A stretch of 64,000 nucleotides of DNA from Variovorax sp. J22P240 (GTDB taxonomy: Bacteria; Pseudomonadota; Gammaproteobacteria; Burkholderiales; Burkholderiaceae_C): assembly GCF_030316855.1 (NCBI RefSeq), contig NZ_JASZYR010000002.1:1-64000 (forward strand). Reading direction: 5' to 3'. A program made the translations under genes and the position numbers. Shown in pieces: positions 42,732 through 55,200 of the stretch (its first letter is position 1; every line of letters begins with the position of its first letter). Below the pieces are notes generated by a model. It did no database searches. It was not told where the DNA came from and saw nothing but the letters and a program-made list of their open reading frames with translations.

Positions 42732-44198
42732 TCAGCCCTTCTGCAGCGTGCGCGTGACCATGTCCTGCGGCGCGAGGCGCAGCAGCTCGGGCAGCCAGCC
42801 CAGGGCCTGATCGCGACGGCCGGCCTGCAGCAGGCCAGTGGCGCACAGCGAAAGGGTGTCGGCCAACTCGGGGTGATCGGGCGCGGTCTTCAGCAGCGCC
42901 TGGCACAGCCGCTCGGCATCGGCGAACTGGCGCGCGCGCGTGAATCGCCGGGCGAGCCGTGCCATGTCGTCGGGCTTCAGGCGTGCGCCGGGCTTGGCGT
43001 GATCGAGGTAGGTCTTGTAGCTCGTGTACTGCAGCTCGAGCGTGACCGGATCGTGCGGCGAGAGCCTGAAGATGCGGTGTGCCGCGCGATGGAAATCCTC
43101 GCCGGCCGGCCAGAGCCTGGCGGTGTTGAACCATGCGCGGAGCGTGTCGGCGTCGTCGGGCCGCAGCTTGGCCGCTGCCCGCCATTCTGCGCACGCCAGA
43201 TCGAACTTCATCTCGGCGGCGAGACGGCGCGCCGACGCGACGTGTTGCGCGAACGGGTCCGGCGCCGCTTCGGCCGTCGCGGAAGGAAGCTGAAGCTGCC
43301 GCCACCGCATGGTGCCAGCCATGAGCAGTGCGCCGGTCAGCAGGCCGCCCAGGTGTGCCATGTAGGCAATGCCCTGGCCGCCGACGAAGTGCTGGAGCAG
43401 TTCGTTGGCGATCCAAGCCGGCAGCAGGATCAGCGCCGGCGCGGTGACGTAGTTGAAGTAGAAGAACAGTTGGTAGAAGAAGCGGATGCGCCGCAGCCGG
43501 TACATCACCGCATACATGCCCATCAGCGAAGACACTGCGCCGGAGGCGCCCAGTCCGTACCCGCCGTTGCCCGCATAGGCCCAAGCGGCCAGCGCCGAGG
43601 CGCCCACTGCACCGAGCAGGTAGAACCCCAGGTAGAGGCCGCGCCCCAGCGCCAGTTCGACCGAGAAGCCGAAGAGAAACAGGAACAGCATGTTGCCCAG
43701 CAGGTGGCCCGTGCTGGCATGCAGAAACGCGGAGGTGACCCAGGTCCAAGGCTTGAACCCGGCTCCTGCGTTGTGGTCCTGTGCCCATCGCTCGGTGAAG
43801 GGAGGCGGCAGCATCGCCTCGTACTCGCGGCGCTCGTTTTTCCACTCGGCGTAGCGCGGGTTGGCAGGCGTCACGACCGCATCGACATGCAGCTTGTGGA
43901 GAAAGGCCTTCTCGCGCTGAAGCCCCTCAAGCAGGTTCTCGACATCGCCGCGTGCGAGCAGCCGCCGGGCCGTGGTCGCATGCGGCGAGCCGGTTTCAGC
44001 GAGCCACTCGACGAAGGCCGGCAACTCCAGCCGGGGCAGCTCGCTTTGCACGTAGAAGCGAGCCGCGCGCTGCTCGGCCTTCTGCTCGCTGCGCTGCGGT
44101 CCCCAGAACACCAGCATGTTCACCAGGATGAGCAGCACGGTCATCCATGGCGGGTTGCGCCAGGTCGGCCGGCTTTCGAGCGGGATCGCGTAGAACAA
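42732..44198 (-). CDS. Rhomboid-family intramembrane serine protease
   Basis: The 488-residue protein has a first membrane helix near 18-32, a large cytoplasmic or periplasmic loop (35-155) and the rhomboid core. HLLGNMLFLFLFGFSVELALG carries the oxyanion His/Asn (quoted in part), GLGASGAVSSLMG holds Ser219, and YMAHLGGLLTG holds His282, a complete Ser-His dyad. The C-terminal 190 residues are a helical TPR-like extension. The start appears to be TTG 44198 (MFYAIPLESRP), the form I recall for relatives; the next ATG would remove 18 residues. It is the last gene of the nucleotide-sugar operon, 17 bp after ugd. Confidence 0.88.
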   Translation of the reverse strand: MFYAIPLESRPTWRNPPWMTVLLILVNMLVFWGPQRSEQKAEQRAARFYVQSELPRLELPAFVEWLAETGSPHATTARRLLARGDVENLLEGLQREKAFLHKLHVDAVVTPANPRYAEWKNERREYEAMLPPPFTERWAQDHNAGAGFKPWTWVTSAFLHASTGHLLGNMLFLFLFGFSVELALGRGLYLGFYLLGAVGASALAAWAYAGNGGYGLGASGAVSSLMGMYAVMYRLRRIRFFYQLFFYFNYVTAPALILLPAWIANELLQHFVGGQGIAYMAHLGGLLTGALLMAGTMRWRQLQLPSATAEAAPDPFAQHVASARRLAAEMKFDLACAEWRAAAKLRPDDADTLRAWFNTARLWPAGEDFHRAAHRIFRLSPHDPVTLELQYTSYKTYLDHAKPGARLKPDDMARLARRFTRARQFADAERLCQALLKTAPDHPELADTLSLCATGLLQAGRRDQALGWLPELLRLAPQDMVTRTLQKG

Positions 44199-44215
44199 GT
44201 CGCGTCAGTCCGCGC

Positions 44216-45589
44216 TCAGAGGCTGTTGCGCCCGATGCCCTGATAGATGACGCCGGCTTCCTTCATGTTGGTCGGCTCGTAGAGATTGCGGCCGTCGAAG
44301 ATGACGGGCGATTTCATCAGCGTCTTGAGGCGTTCGAGGTTGGGGCTGCGATAGGCCTTCCACTCGGTCACGATGATCAGCGCGTCGGCGCCGTCGAGCG
44401 CCTCCATCGGGTCCTTGGCGGAGGTGAAGCTGATGCGCTCGAGCAGCGAAGGCGCATCCGCGAAGTCGAGCTGGAGCACGCGCTGCGTCTCGTTGACGGC
44501 AATGGGGTCGTGCGCCACCACGCGCGCGCCGGCGCGAAGCAGCACGCTGATCACCACGCGGCTGGGCGCCTCGCGCATGTCGTCGGTGTTCGGCTTGAAG
44601 GCCAGCCCCCAGAGCGCGAAGGTGCGGCCGCTCAGGTCGGGGCCGAAGCGCTGCAGCACCTTGTTGGTCAGCACGCGCTTCTGCTCGTCGTTGACCGCCT
44701 CGACCGATTCGAGCACGCGCAGTGCCTGGCCGTTGTCGCGCGCAATGCGCGTCAGCGCCTGGATGTCCTTGGGGAAGCAGCTTCCGCCGTAGCCCGTTCC
44801 GGCATAGAGAAAGCTGTAGCCGATGCGCGGATCGGAGCCGATGCCCTGGCGCACGGCCTCGATGTCGGCGCCCACGCGGTCGGCCAGGTTGGCCAGTTCG
44901 TTCATGAAGCTGATGCGGGTGGCGAGCATCGCGTTGGCCGCGTACTTGGCGAACTCGGCGGAGCGCACATCCATCACGCGCGTGCGCTCATGGTTGCGGT
45001 TGAAGGGCGCGTAGAGCCGCCGCATCCAACCCAGTGCCTCGCGGCCGTTGTCGTCGTCGGTGTAGCCGATGACGATGCGGTCGGGGCGCATGAAGTCCTC
45101 TACCGCCGCGCCTTCCTTCAGGAATTCGGGGTTGCTGACGACCGAGAAACGCAGATCGGAACGCCCGCGCTTGTCGAGCTCCTCCTGGATCACGGCGGTG
45201 ACGCGGTCGGCCGTGCCCACGGGCACCGTCGACTTGTCGACCACGACCTTGAAGCCCTCCATGTATCGACCGACGTTGCGCGCCGCAGCCAGCACGTACT
45301 GCAGGTCGGCGCTGCCGTCCTCGTCGGGCGGCGTGCCGACCGCGATGAACTGCACGTCGCCATGAGCGACGGAGGCTTCGATGTCGGTGGAGAAGGAGAG
45401 TCGCTTGGCCGCGACGTTCGATTCGACGAGGTCGCCGAGGCCGGGCTCGTAGATCGGGATGCCGCCTTCGTTGAGCGTCGCGATCTTGCGCGGGTCGACG
45501 TCGAGGCAGAACACCTGGTTGCCGAGGTCCGCCAGGCAGGCACCGGTGACGAGTCCGACGTAGCCGGTGCCGATGATCGAGATGTTCAT
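44216..45589 (-). CDS. ugd: UDP-glucose 6-dehydrogenase
   Basis: The 457-residue NAD-dependent enzyme converts UDP-glucose to UDP-glucuronate. It has the Rossmann start [16 protein letters not shown], the central helix, the catalytic Cys in [13 protein letters not shown] (near 269), and the C-terminal UDP-binding domain with [21 protein letters not shown] 45589 lies 4 bp after the UDP-xylose synthase stop. Its product is the substrate of that upstream enzyme, so the two genes form a UDP-glucuronate to UDP-xylose module for polysaccharide or lipopolysaccharide synthesis. Confidence 0.95.
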   Translation of the reverse strand: MNISIIGTGYVGLVTGACLADLGNQVFCLDVDPRKIATLNEGGIPIYEPGLGDLVESNVAAKRLSFSTDIEASVAHGDVQFIAVGTPPDEDGSADLQYVLAAARNVGRYMEGFKVVVDKSTVPVGTADRVTAVIQEELDKRGRSDLRFSVVSNPEFLKEGAAVEDFMRPDRIVIGYTDDDNGREALGWMRRLYAPFNRNHERTRVMDVRSAEFAKYAANAMLATRISFMNELANLADRVGADIEAVRQGIGSDPRIGYSFLYAGTGYGGSCFPKDIQALTRIARDNGQALRVLESVEAVNDEQKRVLTNKVLQRFGPDLSGRTFALWGLAFKPNTDDMREAPSRVVISVLLRAGARVVAHDPIAVNETQRVLQLDFADAPSLLERISFTSAKDPMEALDGADALIIVTEWKAYRSPNLERLKTLMKSPVIFDGRNLYEPTNMKEAGVIYQGIGRNSL

Positions 45590-45593
45590 GAGC

Positions 45594-46565
45594 TCAGGCC
45601 GCCTTGGGTTCCGAGAGGATCTGGTCGAAATACGCGATGGTCTTCGTCAGCCCTTCCTCGAGCTGGGTGCGGGGCGCCCATCCATCGAGCTCCTTCTGCG
45701 CGAGCGAGATGTCGGGGCGGCGCTGCTTGGGGTCGTCGGCGGGCAGGGGCATGCGCACCAGTTTGCTCTTGGACCCCGTCAGTTCGATGACCTTGTTGGC
45801 CAGCTCCAGCATCGAGAACTCGCCCGGGTTGCCGATGTTGATCGGGCCCGGCACCTCGTCGCCGGTGCCCATCATGCGAAGCATCGCTTCGACGAGATCG
45901 TCCACGTAGCAGAAGCTGCGGGTCTGCTGGCCATCGCCGTAGATCGTGATGTCCTCGCCCTTGAGCGCCTGCACGATGAAGTTCGAGACCACGCGGCCGT
46001 CGTTCAGGTGCATGCGGGGGCCGTAGGTATTGAAGATGCGCACGACCTTGATGCGAAGCTTGTGCTGGCGGTGGTAGTCGAAGAAGAGCGTCTCGGCGCA
46101 GCGTTTGCCTTCGTCGTAGCAGCTTCGGATGCCGATGGGGTTCACGCGGCCCCAGTAGGCCTCGACCTGCGGATGGATCTCGGGGTCGCCGTAGACCTCG
46201 CTGGTGGAAGCCTGCAGGATCTTGGCGCGCACCCGCTTGGCCAGCCCGAGCATGTTGATGGCGCCATGCACGCTGGTCTTGGTGGTCTGCACCGGATCGT
46301 GCTGGTAGTGGATCGGCGAGGCGGGGCAGGCGAGGTTGAAGATCTCGTCGACCTCGATGTACAGCGGAAAGGTCACGTCGTGGCGCATCAGCTCGAAGCG
46401 TGGATGGTCGAGCAGGTGCTCGACGTTGCGCTTGGTGCCGGTGAAGAAGTTGTCGACGCAGAGGACGTCGTGTCCTTGTTCGATGAGCCGGTCGCAGAGG
46501 TGGCTGCCGAGGAAGCCGGCGCCGCCGGTGACGAGCATTCGCTTGGAAGCGTTGTATTGCCGCAT
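45594..46565 (-). CDS. uxs: UDP-glucuronate decarboxylase (UDP-xylose synthase)
   Basis: The 323-residue extended short-chain dehydrogenase has [31 protein letters not shown], the catalytic SCYDEGKR (Tyr-x-x-x-Lys) and [10 protein letters not shown]. The SCYDEGKR and ACPASP blocks separate UXS from dTDP-glucose dehydratases. It decarboxylates UDP-glucuronate to UDP-xylose. ATG 46565 is preferred over a GTG four codons upstream because GGAG lies 11 nt before the ATG but overlaps the GTG. It is flanked by a glycosyltransferase and ugd on the same strand. Confidence 0.9.
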   Translation of the reverse strand: MRQYNASKRMLVTGGAGFLGSHLCDRLIEQGHDVLCVDNFFTGTKRNVEHLLDHPRFELMRHDVTFPLYIEVDEIFNLACPASPIHYQHDPVQTTKTSVHGAINMLGLAKRVRAKILQASTSEVYGDPEIHPQVEAYWGRVNPIGIRSCYDEGKRCAETLFFDYHRQHKLRIKVVRIFNTYGPRMHLNDGRVVSNFIVQALKGEDITIYGDGQQTRSFCYVDDLVEAMLRMMGTGDEVPGPINIGNPGEFSMLELANKVIELTGSKSKLVRMPLPADDPKQRRPDISLAQKELDGWAPRTQLEEGLTKTIAYFDQILSEPKAA

Positions 46566-46598
46566 GCGTGTGATCACTCCGTAAAAAGATCCATCGGA

Positions 46599-47435
46599 TC
46601 AGGGTTGCTGGGACCGCTGTTCGTACATCTTCGCGTCGACCAGCATCCGGAACCATAAGGCCTGGAAGAAGGCGAAGTAGAAGCCCGTCCGGCCATCGAG
46701 GAAACCCAGCCGGAAGACGTAGCGGTAAATGAAGTAGCTGAGCGAGCGCATGCCCGTCGGGAGCTTGTAGTACAGCTCCTTGATGTAGCGGGTGCGTTCG
46801 CGGGCATCGCCCGTGAGGCGCGGCGTCAGCACGTTATCGGCGGCCACGCGCGGGCCGAGCTTCTCCTTGGCTTCGGCGTCGCTCCAGCGGTTGTGGCTCG
46901 CGATCCAGTCGCTGAGCCGGGCCGAATTCTTGTCGTGCATGAACCCGTTGATCCGCCCCGGCTTCGCGGGGCTGATGAAATGCTGGTCGTACAGCCGGGA
47001 CTCGCAGCGCCCCGAGCCCGACCGGAAGAGCCTGAGGTGCCACGGATTGACGCCGCTGAAGCGCAGCATCTTGCCCATGAAGTAGTCGCGGCGGCGGATC
47101 AGGTAGGCGTCGAATTCGGGCGTGCCCGCTAGCAGGGCGTTGATTTCGTCGACCGACCGGTCATCCAGCACCTCGTCGGCGTCCAGATGGAGCTGCCAGG
47201 CGTACGCGCCCTCGATCTGGGCGATCGCCCAGTTGCGCTGGTCGCTGTAGTTGGAGAAGGGACGCTGCACGACGGTGCATCCCAGTTCTTCGAGAATGGC
47301 GGGCGTGCCGTCGGACGAGTGGGAGTCGACCACATAGACGTGGGGGCTCACCTTCTTCGCCTGCGACACGGTTTCCCGAATGATCGAAGCGGAATTGAAG
47401 GTCAGGATGACAACAACGCAGCGAGGTAGTTCCAT
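46599..47435 (-). CDS. Glycosyltransferase family 2 (WaaE/KdtX-like)
   Basis: The 278-residue GT-A enzyme has an N-terminal VVILTFNSASIIRETVSQ, YVVDSHSSDGTPAILEELG and the DxD metal site HLDADEVLDD. The fold continues with FMHDKNSARLSDWIASHNRW, the pattern of the WaaE/KdtX group that adds glucose to lipopolysaccharide core heptose, and a hydrophobic C-terminal helix (YFAFFQALWFRMLV). ATG 47435 has only a weak ribosome site. It is the first gene of a four-gene run, 33 bp before uxs. The sugar donor is not certain; the neighbours make UDP-xylose or UDP-glucuronate possible. Confidence 0.85.
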   Translation of the reverse strand: MELPRCVVVILTFNSASIIRETVSQAKKVSPHVYVVDSHSSDGTPAILEELGCTVVQRPFSNYSDQRNWAIAQIEGAYAWQLHLDADEVLDDRSVDEINALLAGTPEFDAYLIRRRDYFMGKMLRFSGVNPWHLRLFRSGSGRCESRLYDQHFISPAKPGRINGFMHDKNSARLSDWIASHNRWSDAEAKEKLGPRVAADNVLTPRLTGDARERTRYIKELYYKLPTGMRSLSYFIYRYVFRLGFLDGRTGFYFAFFQALWFRMLVDAKMYEQRSQQP

Positions 47436-47656
47436 GAGGTTTGGGCGCTCGATGTGCGGTTCGGACGGTGGAGCTTGCCACCTTCCCAAGCGCGAAGCGT
47501 GCCAAACTTTAGCACTACATTCTTACGTTTTGGAACAGATCCGATGGCCGGCGGTACTCGTCCCAACGGCCTATGACCTCAGCTTGCTACTTTTCTGATA
47601 GCAGAAAAGCCAACAGCATCATGGTATTGGCGGGGTTTCGGGTAAACCCGAGCACG
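47436..47656. other. Intergenic region between two minus-strand genes
   Basis: The 221 bp hold the promoter region of the glycosyltransferase operon. At 47590-47609 is a perfect 8-bp hairpin, CTTTTCTG-ATAG-CAGAAAAG, and at 47633-47649 a weaker GGGTTT/AAACCC hairpin follows the argH end. Neither has a good T-tract. The GCTACTTTTCTGATAGC core looks like an intergenic mini-repeat I recall from Comamonadaceae. Confidence 0.35.
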
Positions 47657-49054
<1,398 letters not shown>

Positions 49055-49076
49055 GGGAGCCGTTCGGGAGGCAATA

Positions 49077-50192
49077 ATGGGTTTGTCACCCAATGTTTCT
49101 GTGATGCGCAACCCGTCGATTTTATCGGCCACCCCTTCGTCGTCGTCCGCGACGACCCCGTCGGCGCCCTTGCAGCCCAAGGGGCGGGTGCCTGCGCGCG
49201 GGGGCATGGTGCTGTTCGACGCCTGCCAGATAGGGGTTGTGCTGCGCGCGGTGCTGTTCGTGGAGGTCGTGGTGGCGGTCGTGACCCTGTTCCTGGCGCC
49301 CACCCTGTCGGAGTGGCTGCTGCTGGCCGCGACCGTGACGGGCGGGGCCTTGCCCGCCACCTTGCTCTGGCTCCTCATTGCATGTGCTCTGAAGAAAGTG
49401 CTCAGCCGATTGCCGGTCCAGGCGCAGTACGCGGCGGGCGCCTTTCTCGGCGCGGTGGCCGGGCTCTACGGATGCGCCTTGCTTCGCCTGACCGGTGTGG
49501 TCGGTGGCGCCCCCTGGCTGGCCAGTGCCCTGGCCGGCGCGTTGTTTGCGGGGCTGATGATGGCGGCGCTGGTGCTGCGCGCGCGGGGGCGGACGCCAGC
49601 GGCCACGACGGCGCGGCTCGAAGAGCTCCAGTCGCGCATCCGGCCGCACTTTCTCTTCAACACCCTCAACAGTGCGATTGCCCTGGTCCGCGAGGAGCCG
49701 GCCAAGGCCGAGGCGATGCTGGAGGACCTGAGCGAGCTGTTCCGCCAGGCGCTGGCGGACCCCGGCGAGTCGGTCACGCTCGCGGACGAGATTGCGCTGG
49801 CCCAGCGTTATCTCGCCATCGAACAGGTGCGCTTCGGCGAACGCCTGCGCATCCGCTGGGACATCGACCCCGAGGCCAACATCGCCCGGCTGCCGCCCCT
49901 GCTGTTGCAGCCGTTGGTGGAGAACGCCGTCAAGCACGGCGTCGAGCCGAGCCCCGAGGGCGCCAAGTTGCGCATCCGCACGGAGCGCCGCGGCAGCATG
50001 GTGCTGATCGAGGTGATCAACAGCCTGCCGCCGTTGCGCTGGGCCGACCAGCCCTTGCCCCGAGGACACGGCATTGCGCTGGACAACGTGCGCGACCGTC
50101 TCCGGCTGCTCCACGACATGCAGGCGCAGTTCAGCGCCGGCATGGACCAGAAGAGCTATCGCGTCCGCATTGCCATTCCTGCAGAAACATGA
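49077..50192 (+). CDS. algZ: AlgZ/LytS-type sensor histidine kinase
   Basis: The 371-residue membrane kinase has four hydrophobic helices in residues 50-165 and an atypical kinase domain of the LytS/YehU/AlgZ class. [14 protein letters not shown] holds His191, and the ATP-binding N-box reads [17 protein letters not shown] with a [12 protein letters not shown] end. The phosphate goes to the LytTR-type regulator encoded next, which overlaps in ATGA. ATG 49077 has a strong GGGAGG 6 nt upstream. In pseudomonads AlgZ/AlgR governs surface polysaccharide and pili; the targets here are unknown. Confidence 0.88.
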   Translation: MGLSPNVSVMRNPSILSATPSSSSATTPSAPLQPKGRVPARGGMVLFDACQIGVVLRAVLFVEVVVAVVTLFLAPTLSEWLLLAATVTGGALPATLLWLLIACALKKVLSRLPVQAQYAAGAFLGAVAGLYGCALLRLTGVVGGAPWLASALAGALFAGLMMAALVLRARGRTPAATTARLEELQSRIRPHFLFNTLNSAIALVREEPAKAEAMLEDLSELFRQALADPGESVTLADEIALAQRYLAIEQVRFGERLRIRWDIDPEANIARLPPLLLQPLVENAVKHGVEPSPEGAKLRIRTERRGSMVLIEVINSLPPLRWADQPLPRGHGIALDNVRDRLRLLHDMQAQFSAGMDQKSYRVRIAIPAET

Positions 50193-50941
50193 CCCCACTT
50201 CGCACCTTGATCGTCGATGACGAAGCGCTGGCGCGTTCGCGTCTGCGGGCTCTGCTGGCCGATTGCCGAGAACCTACGGCCGAGGTCGTCGCCGAGGCAG
50301 CACACGGGGAGGGTGCCCTCCACCATCTGGCGAGCACCCGCTTCGACCTGGTGCTGCTGGACGTCCATATGCCCGGCATCGACGGCATCGAACTGGCACG
50401 CAGCCTGCGCAGCCGGCCAGGGGCACCGGCGGTCGTGTTCGTCACCGCGTTCGCGGCGCACGCAGTCACCGCTTTCGAGCTGGAGGCGGTCGACTACCTG
50501 ACCAAGCCCGTGCGGGCCGAGCGCCTGCAGCAGGCCCTGCAGAAGGTCGAGCGCCACCTGAAGGAACGTCGGCCAGCAGCGGCGCCGGAGGCACCCCAGG
50601 ACGTCCTGCTCATCCAGGATCGCGGCCGCACGGAGCGGGTGCCCGTGGCCGAGGTGCTCTACCTGAAGTCCGAGTTCAAGTACCTCACGGTGCGCACTGC
50701 AGCGCGCAGCCACATCTTCGACGGCTCGCTCTCCGAGCTGGAAGAGCGCTTTCCCGCGCGCTTCGTGCGTGTGCATCGCAATGCGCTGGTCGCGCGCTCG
50801 GCCATCCGTGCGCTCGAAAAGTACGACGACGGCGAGGACGCCGAAGGCTGGGCACTTCGGCTCGACGGCATCCCGGAGCCGGTCGTGGTGTCGCGCCGGC
50901 AGCTGTCCTCGGTGCGCGAAGTGCTCAAGGAGCCGCGGTGA
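50189..50941 (+). CDS. algR: AlgR/LytTR-family response regulator
   Basis: The 250-residue regulator has a receiver domain with DDEALARSRLRALL and phospho-acceptor Asp58 (LLDVHMPGIDG), Thr in FVTAF and Lys in LTKPV. The LytTR DNA-binding domain lies near 145-245 (VLYLKSEFKYLTVRT, RVHRNALV). It overlaps the kinase stop (ATGA) and its own stop overlaps the next gene start (GTGA), so three products are made from one coupled message. LytTR proteins bind direct repeats near promoters; none was identified here. Confidence 0.92.
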   Translation: MTPLRTLIVDDEALARSRLRALLADCREPTAEVVAEAAHGEGALHHLASTRFDLVLLDVHMPGIDGIELARSLRSRPGAPAVVFVTAFAAHAVTAFELEAVDYLTKPVRAERLQQALQKVERHLKERRPAAAPEAPQDVLLIQDRGRTERVPVAEVLYLKSEFKYLTVRTAARSHIFDGSLSELEERFPARFVRVHRNALVARSAIRALEKYDDGEDAEGWALRLDGIPEPVVVSRRQLSSVREVLKEPR

Positions 50942-52125
50942 GCGCCGAGGCCGATCAGAAAGCCGCCGAAAGTGCCGACGCGAAGGTCGAGGCACCCGTC
51001 GAGTCGCAGGAGCCGGATCGCGTGCTGCTGCACATGCCGGTCGATGTGCGCAGCGCGTCGCTGGTCGTGCTCGCGGTGTTGGCGACCGTGTTCGCCTTGC
51101 GCTGGGCTGCGGCGGTCTTCATTCCGTTGATGGTGAGCCTGATGCTGACCTATGCGCTGGCCCCCCTGGTCGACCTGCTCGAACGCTGGAAGATCTCGCG
51201 CTGGATCGGCGCGGCCGTGATCCTCCTCGGCCTAGGCGGGGCTTTTGGCTGGACGGGCTATTCGCTGTCGGGCAGCGCCTCCGAACTGCTCGATGCGCTC
51301 CCTGTCGCGGCGCAGAAACTGCGGATCGCTGTGCGCACCAACAGCCGCGCCACCGATGCGAACGCGCTCGACACGGTGCAGAAGGCAGCCGCGCAGCTCG
51401 AACAGGCCGCCGAGGAAAACTCGGCCAAGGTCGCAGCCCGCAAGGGCGTGGCGCGCGTGGTCATCGAACGACCCTCCTTCAACGTGCGCGACTATCTATG
51501 GAGCGGCACCGTGGGATTGATCGGCGCGGCCGGGCAACTCACGCTGGTGGCCTTCCTGACCTTTTTCGCGCTCGGTTCGGGCGATACTTTCCGCCGCAAG
51601 CTGGTCAAGATCACCGGGCCCAGCCTGCAAAAGAAAAAGATCACGGTGCATGTGCTGGATGACATCACGAAGCACATCGAACGCTATCTGATCGTGCAGA
51701 TCCTCACCAGCGCGCTGGTCGGCGTCGCGACCGGGCTCGCCTTCTGGGCCATCGGGCTGGAGAACGCCGCGGTGTGGGGCATCCTGGCGGCGGTCACCAA
51801 TCTGATTCCCTACATCGGTTCCGTCATCGTGATGGCGGCGGCGGGGCTGGTCGCTTTCCTGCAGTTCAACGGTATCGAGATGGCACTGCTGGTTGGTGGC
51901 GTGTCGCTGGTGATCCACACCCTCGTGGGGAACCTGCTGGTGCCGTTTCTGACGAGCCGCACGAGCCGGATGAACCCGGTCGCCGTGTTCGTCGGCGTGA
52001 TTTTCTGGGGATGGCTCTGGGGGATCTGGGGGCTGCTCCTGGGGATCCCGATCATGATGGTGGCAAAGGCCACCTGCGATCACGTGGAGGATTTGCAGCC
52101 GATCGGGGAATTGCTGGGGGAATAA
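50938..52125 (+). CDS. AI-2E family transporter (TqsA/PerM-like permease)
   Basis: The 395-residue inner-membrane protein has about eight helices. FIPLMVSLMLTYALAPLVD and the conserved LIPYIGSVIVMAAAGLVAF region are present, plus PFLTSRTSRMNPVAVFVGVI in pieces and a large loop between helices 3 and 4 (120-230). Family members export small molecules or act as Na+/H+ antiporters; AI-2 export is known only for a few. The start is GTG 50938, overlapping algR's TGA. In related genomes hemC often follows algR, so this permease may mark a rearrangement. Confidence 0.85.
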   Translation: MSAEADQKAAESADAKVEAPVESQEPDRVLLHMPVDVRSASLVVLAVLATVFALRWAAAVFIPLMVSLMLTYALAPLVDLLERWKISRWIGAAVILLGLGGAFGWTGYSLSGSASELLDALPVAAQKLRIAVRTNSRATDANALDTVQKAAAQLEQAAEENSAKVAARKGVARVVIERPSFNVRDYLWSGTVGLIGAAGQLTLVAFLTFFALGSGDTFRRKLVKITGPSLQKKKITVHVLDDITKHIERYLIVQILTSALVGVATGLAFWAIGLENAAVWGILAAVTNLIPYIGSVIVMAAAGLVAFLQFNGIEMALLVGGVSLVIHTLVGNLLVPFLTSRTSRMNPVAVFVGVIFWGWLWGIWGLLLGIPIMMVAKATCDHVEDLQPIGELLGE

Positions 52126-52129
52126 GGCT

Positions 52130-52217
52130 CGCCCCCAGGCTTGCCCACTTCGTGTGGCCGCCTCCCCCCGACCGGGGGCAACACCGGCAGAGCGGCGGAG
52201 CCGGTTCTGCGGTATTT
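52130..52217. repeat. Hairpin-rich intergenic element between convergent genes
   Basis: The gap between the convergent permease and glucan-synthase genes holds two hairpins: CCCCC-GACC-GGGGG at 52165-52178 and ACCGGC/GCCGGT at 52183-52205. The overall sequence (TGGCCGCCTCCCCCC, then GGGGGCAACACCGGC) resembles an interspersed intergenic element I recall from Variovorax-type genomes. It could end transcription from both sides, but lacks a T-tract. Confidence 0.45.
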
Positions 52218-52227
52218 CCCCAAGGAG

Positions 52228-55200
52228 TCATTTCACCCGGACGACAGCCCGGTCGGGTAGCACTCGCCAGATGATCCACTCGCCGACCGCAATTTGATGC
52301 GTCGGTTTCGCTGCCTCCGGCAGATCGCCGCGCTGCAGTGTGAACTTCTTTCCTGCCAAACGCACCACGATTTCGAACCCCGGCCAATCCTTCGGCACTC
52401 TCGGCGTGAGCGAAAGCTGGTCCCCGCGCACCGACAGGCCCAGCAGGGTCTCGACCGCGGCCCGGTGCATCCAGGCCGCCGAGCCCGTGTACCAGCTCCA
52501 TCCGCCGCGCCCCGCATAGGGCGCCGCGCCGTACACATCACCGGCCATCACATAGGGCTCCAGCTCATACAACGGCCCGCGCTCGGGATGGCGAGCGCGA
52601 TGCGCGGGGCTCAAGCCCTGGAAGCTCTGCCATGCGGCTTCGGTCTCGCCGTGCAACGCTTGCGCCATCAGAGCCCACACGGCGGCGTGCGAATACTGGC
52701 CGCCGTTCTCCCTGACGCCGGGCGGATAGGCCTGGATGTAGCCGGGGTTGTTGGTCGATCGCGCCAGCGGCGGATGCAGCAGCCGCATCAGCCCGTGGGG
52801 CTCGTCGTGCAGATGCTGCTTCATCGACGCGAGCGCCTGTGCCGTGTGTTTCTCGTCCGAGGCGCCCGAGAGCAATGACCAGGCTTGCGCGATCAGGTCG
52901 ATGCGGCATTCCTCGTTGATCGACGAGCCCAGCGGCGCGCCGTTGTCGAAAAAGGCACGCCGGAACCAGGTGCCGTCCCAGCCTGCGGCATGCAGGGCGC
53001 TGATCCAGCCTTGTCGCGCTGTGAGCCACCGCCGTGCCCGCTCGTGTTCGCCGCGCGCCAGAGCGAAGGGCGCGAAGCGCTCTACCACGCTGCACAGAAA
53101 CCAGGCGAGCCAGACCGATTCGCCTCGGCCCTCGTGGCCGACGCGGTTCATGCCGTCGTTCCAGTCGCCGGTGCCCATCAGCGGCAGGTCATGCGCGCCG
53201 GTCGCGAGGCTGCGGTCGATGGTGCGGGCGCTGTGCTCGTAGATGCTGGCGTTGCGACTGCCGACCTGGGGCGCGTAGTAGGCGTCTTCGGCGCCGGGCG
53301 GAATTTCCGGGCCTTCGACGAAGGGCACGACTTCGTCGAGCACCGAACGATCGGCGGTGACCTCCACGTAATGCGACACGGCGTACGGCAACCACAGCAG
53401 GTCGTCGGAGAAATGCGTGCGCACGCCGGCGCCCCCGGGCGCGTGCCACCAGTGCTGCACGTCGCCTTCGGGGAACTGCCGCGCCGCATTGACGAGTATC
53501 TGCTCGCGCAGGCGCGCCGGATCTGTCAGCGCAAAAGCCATCGCATCCTGCAACTGGTCGCGGAAGCCGAAGGCACCGCCGGCCTGGTAGAAGCCGGCCT
53601 TGGACCACAGCCGGCACACCAGCGTCTGGTACATCAGCCAGCGGTTCACCATGGCATCGAAGAGCGGGTCGGGCGTCCTGACTTGAAGGCGGCCCAACAG
53701 TTCATCCCAGAAGCCGCGCGCCTGCGCAAGAGCCTCGGGCACGTCGCGCTGTTGCCAACGCCGGGCCAACTGCATGGCCGCGTCCGGATCGTCCGCGTGT
53801 CCCAGCATGAAGGTAAAGCTGGCACTCTCGCCGGTCGCGAGGCTGAATTCGCCGGCGATCGCGGCGCAGGCATCGAGGCCACTGCCGCCGCGCCCGCCGA
53901 GGGTCTCGGGCAATTCGATCGTGCCGCGGCCGGCGAAGAATTCGCTGCGCTCGCAGGTCCACTGCGTCGCGCCGTTGAGTCCCGCGAGTTGCAGGAAGCC
54001 GGTGCTGCCGCCGAAGCCGGCGCTCGATTCCCGCTGCTGGCCGAACGTCGCCGCGAGGCCCTCTGGCTTCCACGTGTGAACCGTCCGCCGCTCTCCACGG
54101 GCCGCGCCCAGCTGCCACTCGACCATCGCAACGGCTCGCATGCGGCGGGCGCCGATGCCCTCGTTGCGGATCTTCACGTGCACCAGCTTCATCCGCTCGT
54201 CGCGGTCGGCGAAGAAGGTGGTTTCGAGTACCACGTTGCGGTGCAGGCATTCGAATACCGAATAGCCCTGTCCATGGCGCACGCGGTGCCGCGCAGCGAC
54301 GACACCACGGCCGGCCGGAGTCAGAGGGAACAGCTCGCGCGAGTCGAGGTCCTGCAACAGGTAGTGTTCGAAGGCCGGATCCTGCACGGGATCGTTGGAC
54401 CATGGCGTCACCTGATGAAGCCGGCTGTTGGTCGCCCAGGTGAAGCCCGTGCCCGATTCCGAGACCTGAAAGCCGAACGAGGCATTGGCGATCACGTTGA
54501 CCCAGGGCCGCACGGTGCGGCGGTTCACATCGACTTCGAAGCGGAATTCGCCGCTTTCGGCGTCGAAGCCGCCTTGCGGCGCAATCAAGGCGTCGTTGAT
54601 GTGTGCGGTGGGCGGGAGCGTCGAGAGCGGGACGCGAGGCCGCGCGTCGTCTTCGGTCGGCCCCACGGACTCGCGCAGCGCCGCCACCTGGGATTCGAGC
54701 GATCGCCCATCGGCGGTGAAGACCACGCGTGCCAGGCTCGACAGCGCGGCTTTCTCCGAAGGCGCCACTTCGGCGTCGCGCAGCAGGTAGAAGCCCGCGG
54801 CGTCGTTGCGCGGAAAACTGTTCTGCGTCTGTTGCGCGACGCGGTTGCGCAGCGCCTCGATGTCCCTTTGCAGGGGCATCAGGTACGAATGCGGCTCGCT
54901 GTTGAGGACCACGAGGTCGCAAGCCACGCCGCCGAAGCCCCACCAGGGCTGTGCGCGCAGCAGCGTGTCGACCAGCCCCTTGCCCTCCATGGAGTGGATA
55001 TAGACGAGCACGATCGGCTTGTCGCCCGAGATGCCGAAACGCCAGATCTGCCGCAGGTCGATCAGGCCACGGTCGCGCATCACGCGGGGCGTGGTGTAGG
55101 TCAGGATGGTCGTGAGATCCTGCAGCGCGAGGTTCTTCGCGGGATCGATGCTCAGGTCGCGCAGGCGTACTTGCGCCAACGTCGCGGCCATGCGCGTCGC

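Noticed and set aside
47590..47609. CTTTTCTG-ATAG-CAGAAAAG as the argH or glycosyltransferase terminator
   Set aside because: It is A/T-rich, lacks a T-tract and lies too far from the argH end. An intergenic mini-repeat or chance is more likely.
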